Positions 1-4,964 of a DNA stretch of 27,725 nt are shown piece by piece. The stretch's first letter is position 1. Each line of letters starts with the position of its first letter. Source of the stretch: JABICX01 sp964528765 (GTDB taxonomy: Archaea > Nanobdellota > Nanobdellia > UBA10117 > JABICX01); NCBI GenBank assembly GCA_964528765.1, contig CAZGVA010000009.1, positions 1 to 27,725 on the forward strand, given 5' to 3'. The translations under genes and the position numbers were made by a program. Under the pieces are notes generated by a model. The model was not told where the DNA came from. It worked only from the letters and a program-made list of their open reading frames with translations, and ran no database searches.

Positions 1-351
1 GTTTGATACAATTCCAATTTTAATATGTTTTTTGCGAAGCTTATTGAATAGTTCTGGAGAATTGATTTTTATTGAATGTGCTCTTTTTTTGTATTCTTTT
101 CGATAATCTGCCATTAATTTATCTGTTATTTTGATATTTATTTTAAGGTCAAATTTAACATACTTCAGTGCATCTTGTAATGACATTCCATAGAACTTGG
201 GAATTTTCCAAATAAGTTTGAATATGTTTACTTTGTATTTTATTGCGTAGTGCCAAAGTAGTCCAATTTTTAGACGAAGAGTTCGTGCTACAGTTAAATC
301 AAAATCAAAAATAATTGCTTTGATTTTTGTATTGTTTGAATTAAATGTCAT
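1..351 (-). CDS. HAD-superfamily hydrolase, N-terminal part (truncated by window edge)
   Basis: Reading the minus strand from the ATG at 351 gives 117 open codons that run off the window at base 1, so the C-terminal part is missing. HAD motif I is visible as DFDLT (residues 16-20, nucleophile Asp16, acid/base Asp18) just after a hydrophobic strand (KAIIF), and the last codons read IGIVSN, which fits motif II (strand then Ser). A helical cap-like region rich in Lys, Tyr and Ile lies between them. HAD enzymes usually remove phosphate from small metabolites; the substrate cannot be told from this fragment. The usual Gly after the second Asp is Leu here, which is tolerated in the family. A TATA-like TTTTTTATAC (minus strand, about 372-381) lies 25 bp upstream of the ATG, which fits a leaderless mRNA. 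The gene is divergent from the Lrp-like regulator at 849. Confidence 0.8.
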   Translation of the reverse strand, partial: MTFNSNNTKIKAIIFDFDLTVARTLRLKIGLLWHYAIKYKVNIFKLIWKIPKFYGMSLQDALKYVKFDLKINIKITDKLMADYRKEYKKRAHSIKINSPELFNKLRKKHIKIGIVSN

Positions 352-400
352 GTAAGGTATATTTTTTCGAGTATAAAAAACATTGCGTACACCACATTAT

Positions 401-425
401 TATTGATATAATTATGTTAGAAAAA
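401..425 (+). repeat. 25-bp direct repeat, copy 1
   Basis: This stretch contains ATATAATTATGTTAGAAAAA and matches 721-745 at 24 of 25 bases; the copies are exactly 320 bp apart. It lies about 50 bp upstream of the HAD gene start (minus strand), just beyond its TATA box. That is a plausible place for a regulator site. The function is inferred from position only. Confidence 0.6.
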
Positions 426-530
426 TGACGTAAAGCGATATCACCTCTTACAAATGATATAATACAATAATCATTGTACTAAAATATTAGCTAATCTTGA
501 TATTTATTTGAATATAATATAACTGAAGAT

Positions 531-677
531 ATGAATTACGTAAGTTATTCCATCGAAGCAAATATTTTACAATCAATCGAATATTCCCAATCAGCCAAAC
601 TCCTTGAAGTATTTGGTACGTTTGCGCAATTTTTCTTATTTTTTCCTTTTTTGTTCTTCGATTTTATCATCTTTTAG
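531..677 (+). CDS. possible 48-residue small hydrophobic protein
   Basis: An ATG at 531 opens 48 codons ending in TAG at 675-677. The first half is polar (MNYVSYSIEA, then an NILQSIEY segment). The last 19 residues are almost all Phe, Leu, Ile and Pro with one Asp, and could form a membrane helix. A TATAATATA stretch at 512-520 is too close to the ATG for a normal leaderless promoter, and there is no Shine-Dalgarno sequence. The hydrophobic end comes from a T-rich tract and may be an accident of composition. I list it because it is the only intact ORF between the two direct repeats. Confidence is low. Confidence 0.2.
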   Translation: MNYVSYSIEANILQSIEYSQSAKLLEVFGTFAQFFLFFPFLFFDFIIF

Positions 678-720
678 TAAATAGACTGTGTTTTTTTAAT
701 TGTTGATATTTCTTAGTAAC

Positions 721-745
721 TATTAATATAATTATGTTAGAAAAA
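721..745 (+). repeat. 25-bp direct repeat, copy 2
   Basis: This is the second copy of the element at 401-425, with one difference (TATTAATA here, TATTGATA there). It ends 104 bp before the GTG start of the Lrp-like regulator at 849. With one copy near each divergent gene, it could be a binding site for that regulator or another factor. This is an inference from position. Confidence 0.6.
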
Positions 746-848
746 ATCAATATCAAGTTAATTATTTCTTAAAAAATGCACTATTTTTGTTATATATTGT
801 ATAAATATTAGAAAAATATTTAAATCTTCGTAATATATAATAATTAAC

Positions 849-1820
849 GTGACAAGAAGTAGCAATTATTTACTTGAGAAGTCTATTCGTGAAATTAACT
901 ATTTAAAATTTAAAAAAGCGCTATTTCAAGATATTTCTTTTCAAAATATTTCAAAAGAATCAAATTATTCGTATCGGCAGTTGATGAAATTAGTTAAATG
1001 CACTAAAGAACATAAGTTAGCTAAATTTAGTGTATCCATAAATTACCCTTTATTAGGTATATTTACCACATTTACGCATGTATCGTTGAGTAATCAGCGG
1101 TACGCAAATGAATTCATAAATATAATTAAAGATTTAGATTTTGTTCAAAATATTTATTTTATAGGTCAAAGAAAAGTTACATTTATTCTTAGAATGCGAG
1201 CATTATCTTATGATCAAATTAATAAATTTGCACATACTATTCGTAAAAAAGCAGGAGATTTAATAACATTTACAAATACGTCTTTGGTATGTAGTACATA
1301 TCTTAGTGAAGGTAAATCTTTTTCAAGTAAAATTAATTTACCTAAGCCCAAATTAGATGATAAGGATTTTGAAATAATTAGATTATTGCAACAAAATGCA
1401 CACTGGCCTTTATCACATATTGCTAAGAAAGTTAATTTAAGGGAACCCACTGTTCATCGTCGCATTAAGCAATTAAAAGACAAAAAAGTTATTTTAGGAT
1501 ATCATCTTGTGCGTAAGTGGAACAAAATCCCTGCTAAAAATTGGCCAATTTCTGCAGTGTGTGAAGTTAATACTAATGTTGATTTTAATGATCTTGAAAT
1601 TCTTAATCTTCCGTCAATCAAAAATAATACAGTACATATTAGATATTTATATGAAACATATGGTAGTACTGATTTATTGTTTAGTTTTTCAACAAATAAT
1701 ATGATGGGTTTTAGAAAATTTGTTTATGAAGAGTTAGCTGGTTTGATGGGCATTAGTAATATCAAATCATATATGAGTTTAGAATCAATAAATAAAACAG
1801 TTAAATTTTATCCTGAATAA
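849..1820 (+). CDS. Lrp/AsnC-family-like transcriptional regulator, tandem HTH-RAM architecture
   Basis: This 323-residue protein is about twice the usual 150-residue Lrp/AsnC length. Residues from about 168 form a clear AsnC-type winged helix: LDDKDFEIIRLLQQNA, then LSHIAKKVNLREPTVHRRIK as the helix-turn-helix, then GYHLV leading into a RAM-like beta-alpha-beta sensor domain. The first half (about 20-160) looks like a decayed copy of the same HTH plus RAM unit: SNYSYRQLMKLVK in the recognition-helix position and a ferredoxin-like stretch around INIIKDLDFVQNIYFIGQ. Such proteins bind DNA as dimers and often sense amino acids; a double protein could act as an internal dimer. The GTG at 849 is chosen because ATTTAAAT lies 28 bp upstream, the spacing of a leaderless archaeal promoter. 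The ligand and targets are unknown. The 25-bp repeats upstream are candidate autoregulatory sites. Confidence 0.75.
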   Translation: MTRSSNYLLEKSIREINYLKFKKALFQDISFQNISKESNYSYRQLMKLVKCTKEHKLAKFSVSINYPLLGIFTTFTHVSLSNQRYANEFINIIKDLDFVQNIYFIGQRKVTFILRMRALSYDQINKFAHTIRKKAGDLITFTNTSLVCSTYLSEGKSFSSKINLPKPKLDDKDFEIIRLLQQNAHWPLSHIAKKVNLREPTVHRRIKQLKDKKVILGYHLVRKWNKIPAKNWPISAVCEVNTNVDFNDLEILNLPSIKNNTVHIRYLYETYGSTDLLFSFSTNNMMGFRKFVYEELAGLMGISNIKSYMSLESINKTVKFYPE

Positions 1821-1908
1821 TGTGACTAAATTTGTATGCAAAATAAGCTTAATTAATTTTAATTGTTTAGTATAATAATTTATTTATATTAGATTTGTAA
1901 TATTACTT

Positions 1909-2394
1909 ATGAAATCCGACATTGGATATAAAGACTATTCTTTTTTCGCCGGAGCACTGGTAGGTACTGCTGGAGCATTTTGGGCAACTTATTATGTATT
2001 GGAAGAACATGTACCTGAACAATACCGACGGCCAGCAACGTTAGTTGCCTGCTTAGCTACAATGGGTGTTTTAGCATTTACTGATTGTACACATTTTGGT
2101 AGTAGTTCTAAACTTGGTAATGCGCTGACTCCAAAATATTTGAAGAAACGTAGACTTAAGAAATTTTCATCAATCGCGTTTGAATTTTCTCGTTCAGATT
2201 TGGCAAAAAAAGTGTCAAAAACATTTCAAGATATTTCACATAGTAATTCAGATGTAGTTGATTCTTGCGATTTTCGTCGTCTTGTTAGACGAGCATATCA
2301 TAGTATTAATGACGAGTCTTATACAAATCGTAGAAATGAAGCGCATAATAATCTTGAAATAATTGCAAAAGAACTAGATACTTACACAATATAA
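1909..2394 (+). CDS. hypothetical protein with two N-terminal membrane helices
   Basis: This 161-residue protein is of a family I do not recognise. Residues about 12-28 (FFAGALVGTAGAFWATYYVL) and about 42-58 (ATLVACLATMGVLAFT) look like two short membrane helices, the first rich in small residues. The remaining 100 residues are basic and helical (KKRRLKK, FRRLVRRAYHS) and probably cytoplasmic. There is no recognisable catalytic motif. The start is supported by a TATTTATATT box at 1881-1890, 25 bp upstream of the ATG, so the mRNA is probably leaderless and separate from the upstream regulator gene. It is followed by the promoter of the tRNA-His locus. Confidence 0.7.
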   Translation: MKSDIGYKDYSFFAGALVGTAGAFWATYYVLEEHVPEQYRRPATLVACLATMGVLAFTDCTHFGSSSKLGNALTPKYLKKRRLKKFSSIAFEFSRSDLAKKVSKTFQDISHSNSDVVDSCDFRRLVRRAYHSINDESYTNRRNEAHNNLEIIAKELDTYTI

Positions 2395-2418
2395 GTTCGA
2401 TTTCCTTATTCAAAATCC

Positions 2419-2425
2419 TTATAAA
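2419..2425 (+). promoter_or_regulatory. TATA box of the tRNA-His/HisRS locus
   Basis: TTATAAA centred at 2422 predicts a transcription start at about 2447, at the beginning of a GC-richer, hairpin-rich stretch that leads to tRNA-His. The spacing fits an archaeal promoter. No other good TATA box was seen between here and the tRNA, so one transcript may cover the leader, the tRNA and the downstream genes. Confidence 0.5.
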
Positions 2426-2446
2426 CCTCTAATTTTAGTGTTTTTC

Positions 2447-2479
2447 ATGGCAAGACAAGGTGAGTGCCCCCATAATTAG
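2447..2479 (+). CDS. possible 10-residue leaderless leader peptide
   Basis: The ATG at 2447 lies 25 bp from the centre of the TATA box at 2419-2425, exactly where a leaderless mRNA would start. It encodes MARQGECPHN and stops at TAG 2477-2479. The GECPH segment recurs as GDCPH in an overlapping frame at 3023-3037. The peptide has one His codon just before its end and sits upstream of tRNA-His and two HisRS-type genes, so a leader-peptide role is conceivable. The ORF is too short to support on coding evidence alone. Confidence 0.2.
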   Translation: MARQGECPHN

Positions 2480-2575
2480 GAACTCTATGTCTAGTCAAAG
2501 CTCTAAAATTTTTAATGGTGATTGCGCTAAAAGCATAGCTTTAGCTGGCTCACGTTCCTGCGGAAGTGAGTATCC
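2447..2575 (+). ncRNA. candidate structured leader RNA upstream of tRNA-His
   Basis: This stretch is richer in G+C than its neighbours and contains three hairpins in a row. The first pairs AGACA with TGTCT (2454-2493) and has GAGT paired with ACTC inside. The second is GCTAAA/TTTAGC (about 2527-2546). The third is CTCAC/GTGAG with TTCC/GGAA stacked inside (about 2549-2570). It starts where the TATA box at 2419-2425 predicts transcription to begin. It matches no RNA family I can name; it lacks C/D boxes and the SRP and RNase P consensus elements I looked for. It may be an independent small RNA or a leader controlling the histidine-charging genes. The RNA call is inference from folding by eye. 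Confidence 0.35.
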
Positions 2576-2585
2576 CCACACAACC

Positions 2586-2603
2586 TTTTTCTTATAAGAA
2601 AAA
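2586..2603 (+). repeat. perfect 18-bp palindrome before tRNA-His
   Basis: TTTTTCTTA is followed at once by its reverse complement TAAGAAAAA. It lies 34 bases upstream of the mature 5' end of tRNA-His. With the similar hairpin at 2721-2743 it brackets the tRNA. It could be a processing signal, a terminator for the upstream leader, or a protein-binding dyad. Confidence 0.5.
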
Positions 2604-2637
2604 CGTTGACGAAAAAGAAGTAGAGTTTGCAAATAAT

Positions 2638-2713
2638 GGCGAGGGTAGTTTAGTCCGGTTTAGAATGGCTGGTTGTGGCCTGGTCGACTCGAGTTCAAAT
2701 CTCGACCCTTGCT
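2638..2713 (+). tRNA. tRNA-His (GTG) with genomically encoded G-1
   Basis: A complete cloverleaf can be drawn. The acceptor stem GCGAGGG (2639-2645) pairs with CCCTTGC (2706-2712). The D stem GTTT/GAAT encloses a GG-containing loop. The anticodon stem GCTGG-type arm (2668-2684, several G-U pairs) carries loop TTGTGGC with anticodon GTG at 2675-2677, and the T arm is TCGAG-TTCAAAT-CTCGA. The base before the acceptor stem is G (2638), the extra G-1 identity element of tRNA-His, here encoded in the DNA. The discriminator base 73 is T (2713), whereas archaeal tRNA-His normally has C73, so the G-1:73 pair would be G-U. No CCA is encoded. The gene sits 73 bp upstream of a winged-helix gene and shortly before two HisRS-type genes. 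Confidence 0.92.
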
Positions 2714-2720
2714 CTAAGCT

Positions 2721-2743
2721 TTTTTCTCTTTCTAAGAGAAAAA
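2721..2743 (+). terminator. 10-bp hairpin just after tRNA-His
   Basis: TTTTTCTCTT (2721-2730), loop TCT, and AAGAGAAAAA (2734-2743) form a perfect 10-bp stem starting 8 bases after the tRNA 3' end. A T-run opens the stem, but the bases after it are A- and C-rich, so it is not a classic intrinsic terminator. It may stop transcripts ending in the first T-run, or act as a spacer in a tRNA-mRNA cotranscript cut by RNase Z. It resembles the palindrome at 2586-2603. Confidence 0.4.
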
Positions 2744-2785
2744 CCCTTGGGAAAAAGAGAACTACGTTTCGAGGTGGTTCTCCCC

Positions 2786-2983
2786 ATGGAGCTTCAACTT
2801 ATTCAATTACTTAGCCAGAAATCTTTAACTCAAAAACAAATTATTGCAGCCATAGGTATCACTGATCGAGCTGTTCGTTATATTCTTTCTAGACTTTTGA
2901 AAGAGAAAATTATTTTGCAAAGAGCTTCATTGCTAGATGCAAGACAAAAATATTACGAGGTAAATAAAAATGACAATAAATGA
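2786..2983 (+). CDS. small winged-helix DNA-binding protein (MarR/ArsR-like fold)
   Basis: This 65-residue protein is essentially one winged helix. MELQLIQLLSQKS forms helix 1, LTQKQIIAAIGITDRAVRYI is the helix-turn-helix with recognition helix TDRAVRYILSRLL, and KIILQRASLLDARQKYYEV is the wing with the Arg-Gln-Lys-Tyr-Tyr end common in MarR/ArsR-type archaeal regulators. The ATG at 2786 is chosen over an upstream in-frame ATG at 2675, which lies inside the tRNA-His anticodon. GAGGTGG at 2771-2777 is a good Shine-Dalgarno sequence 8 bases before the ATG. The protein ends just 23 bp before the HisRS-like gene and is probably in its operon. It may regulate the locus, which would make the locus self-controlled. 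The target and signal are unknown. Confidence 0.75.
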   Translation: MELQLIQLLSQKSLTQKQIIAAIGITDRAVRYILSRLLKEKIILQRASLLDARQKYYEVNKNDNK

Positions 2984-3006
2984 AATAACAAAAAATGGAA
3001 CCGTAA

Positions 3007-4095
3007 ATGGTGAACAAACGAAGGGTGATTGCCCCCACTTGTCTGAAACTTCCAGAAGGATTTCAAGATAAATATGGAATTCAGCTACGAAGGCAACGAC
3101 TTGTAGAAACAATATTTAGACAGCAAGGATTTAATAAAGGATATAATGAAATAGAAACACCAATTTTAGAAAGATCAGAAGCATTATCTCCAGAGCTTTT
3201 CTCTTGTTGGAACCCAAATAATTTCATACGTTTGGAATTAGTTGATGTTGATTCTGATTATAACATACTTGGTTCTGAATCTGCAATATTGAGACCCGAA
3301 GGAACAATACCTGTATCAAGATGGCTAGCTACGCGTATGACTGAGGGAGAAAATGTATTGCCCGTTAAGCTTTTGTATAGTATTGATTGTTACCGAAATG
3401 AGCCAGTTAATGAATTAACTAGTGTAAAACGTAGACAATTTAATCAACTTGGTGTTGAATATATGGGTGACGAGTCTCTGCGAGCAGATGCAGATGTTAT
3501 TGAATATGCATATAATGTTATGCGAACAGTAGGTATTCCTCGTGAAGATATTCAGATTAGGTTGAGTGATATTTCATTATTTAATGAGCTCTGTATCTTA
3601 AGTGGTTTTGACGATGAACAAAAAATAAAATTACAAGATGAATTAGATGAATTCTCAAAAAGACGCGCACAAGATAATCAATATTCGATTAACTTACCAT
3701 TTATTTCTGAATTGAATCAGGAACTTAAGAGTAAATGGAGCAGCATTATGGATACTTTTGGAAATCCATCTGATTACGCGATCAATAATTGCCTAACTAA
3801 TTTAGTGACAGAGCTTAATCAGCGAGATGTTCCAATTACAGTAGACTTATCGGTGGTTAGAGGATTTAGTTATTATACGGGTCCAGTTTTTCAGATTGAT
3901 GCAGTTAGTGATGATGGGACTTTGCTTCCAGAGATTGGTGGCGGTGGACGATATGATAAACTGATTGGACAGAATTTGAGAGCGTTTGGTGTTGATAGAG
4001 ATGTTCCTGCAACGGGTTTTGCATTTGGTACGGAGCGGTTAGTTAATGCCGCCAGATTGCCTCAGGGCAGTTATAATTTGGAGATGATAATATGA
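3007..4095 (+). CDS. histidyl-tRNA synthetase paralog lacking the anticodon-binding domain (HisZ-like architecture)
   Basis: This 362-residue protein has the class II HisRS catalytic core and nothing after it. Visible motifs are LPEGFQD near residue 15, motif 1 (ETPILE, 50-55), ILRPEGT (94-100), motif 2 with CYRNE (128-132) and RRQFNQLGVE, the HisA motif RGFSYYTG (285-292) with the catalytic-type Arg285, the HisB motif GGGGRYD (311-317), and motif 3 GFAFGTERL (337-345) with its Arg. It stops 17 residues later, so the roughly 100-residue C-terminal anticodon-binding domain of normal HisRS is absent. HisZ, the regulator of short-form HisG in histidine biosynthesis, has this architecture, but no his biosynthesis gene is here and catalytic residues are kept. 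It could charge a non-tRNA partner, help the second HisRS, or regulate. A GTG at 3025 is an alternative start. The stop overlaps the next gene's ATG (ATGA). Confidence 0.8.
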   Translation: MVNKRRVIAPTCLKLPEGFQDKYGIQLRRQRLVETIFRQQGFNKGYNEIETPILERSEALSPELFSCWNPNNFIRLELVDVDSDYNILGSESAILRPEGTIPVSRWLATRMTEGENVLPVKLLYSIDCYRNEPVNELTSVKRRQFNQLGVEYMGDESLRADADVIEYAYNVMRTVGIPREDIQIRLSDISLFNELCILSGFDDEQKIKLQDELDEFSKRRAQDNQYSINLPFISELNQELKSKWSSIMDTFGNPSDYAINNCLTNLVTELNQRDVPITVDLSVVRGFSYYTGPVFQIDAVSDDGTLLPEIGGGGRYDKLIGQNLRAFGVDRDVPATGFAFGTERLVNAARLPQGSYNLEMII

Positions 4096-4964
4096 GTAAA
4101 GTGTTGGATATTTTGGAAAGTTTAGTCAATACACCCGCAGTTTCGGGATTTGAAAGAGAGTTAGGTATGTCACAAAGAATTGTATCGTTCTTTAAATCTT
4201 TCAATCCGCAAGTAGATGAATTGGGAAATGTGCTTGTAAAGGTTAGTTCTGGCAAGAAGAGAATACTCATCGAAGCGCATTTAGATGAAGTTGGTTTCCT
4301 AAAAACTGCGAACGGGTTTGTGACAATTGGTAGCATTTCTGAGAAGGACATTAAAAGCGAAAATATAACAACTGTTAAAGGAAAGCGCATTTCTTACTTT
4401 AAAAGACAATTCAATGTAACTGGAACTATTGTTAAAAGTCCAGGATTAGATAATAAAACAGGATGCACTGCGCTTGTTTTAGCAGCAAATAACTTTCGGA
4501 ATTTGAATGCAGATGTTTGGTTGGCATTTACTGCTCGAGAAGAAACTACTTGCGAAGGAATCAAAAAAATAGTTGATAAAATAAAACCAAATATAATTAT
4601 TTCTGTTGACTCTGCTTATGCACAACCCTTTGAAAATAAACGCTGGCAGATACCAATCTGTGGAAACGGACCTGCGATGCAATTACAAGGTATGAATTTT
4701 ATAATTAACTGCATAGATTTAATTGAAGATGTAGCTAAAAATGAAAAAATTCCGTATCAATTTGAAATTGTAGATTATAATTGTGGAGCTACTAATTTAA
4801 GTGATATTTATTCTGATGCCCAAAAAATACAGATTAATATTCCGGTTAAGTATCAACATACTGCAATTTGCGAGGCAGATATTCGAGATATAGAAAATGC
4901 TGCTAAATTAGTTGTAGCTGTTGTGACGGAAATTGAAGAGGAAATTAAAAATGAAAACAAATAA
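4092..4964 (+). CDS. M42-family metallo-aminopeptidase (glutamyl aminopeptidase/endoglucanase-like)
   Basis: This 290-residue protein has the dinuclear-metal residues of M42/M28-type exopeptidases in order: His63 in EAHLDEVGF, Asp120 in GLDNKTG, the catalytic Glu150-Glu151 pair in TAREETTCEG, Asp173 in SVDSAY, and His256 in KYQHTAICE, plus GNGP (191-194). Such enzymes form dodecameric tetrahedral particles that trim peptides from the N terminus in the cytoplasm. At 290 residues it is shorter than the usual 340-360, mainly between residues 70 and 115 and around 195-215, so the dimerisation domain may be reduced. It is translationally coupled to the HisRS paralog (ATGA overlap at 4092) and overlaps the start of hisS, giving a tight three-gene unit. 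Why a peptidase sits between two HisRS genes is unknown; supply of free histidine from peptides is one possibility. Confidence 0.82.
   Translation: MSKVLDILESLVNTPAVSGFERELGMSQRIVSFFKSFNPQVDELGNVLVKVSSGKKRILIEAHLDEVGFLKTANGFVTIGSISEKDIKSENITTVKGKRISYFKRQFNVTGTIVKSPGLDNKTGCTALVLAANNFRNLNADVWLAFTAREETTCEGIKKIVDKIKPNIIISVDSAYAQPFENKRWQIPICGNGPAMQLQGMNFIINCIDLIEDVAKNEKIPYQFEIVDYNCGATNLSDIYSDAQKIQINIPVKYQHTAICEADIRDIENAAKLVVAVVTEIEEEIKNENK

Larger units (their letters stand above)
352..848. other. 497-bp AT-rich divergent intergenic region
   Basis: This region separates the HAD gene (leftward) from the Lrp-like regulator (rightward). It holds the HAD promoter (TATA near 372-381), the two 25-bp direct repeats at 401-425 and 721-745, one possible 48-codon ORF at 531-677, and the regulator's promoter (ATTTAAAT near 817-824, 28 bp before the GTG at 849). 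The rest is A/T-rich with pyrimidine tracts near 625-660. No tRNA, C/D-box RNA or other RNA gene could be recognised. Confidence 0.6.

Noticed and set aside
2487..2597. 36-codon ORF starting MSSQSSKIFN with two Cys
   Set aside because: It spans the predicted hairpins, has no ribosome-binding site and no TATA at a leaderless distance; the RNA-structure reading explains the stretch better.
2566..2814. 82-codon ORF across tRNA-His
   Set aside because: It reads straight through the tRNA and the following hairpin, and its translation has no family features; the frame is open by chance.
2970..3071. 33-codon ORF overlapping the start of the HisRS paralog
   Set aside because: Considered as a frameshifted HisRS N terminus, but the HisRS frame already has a complete motif 1 region and its own ATG; kept only as part of the GDCPH observation.
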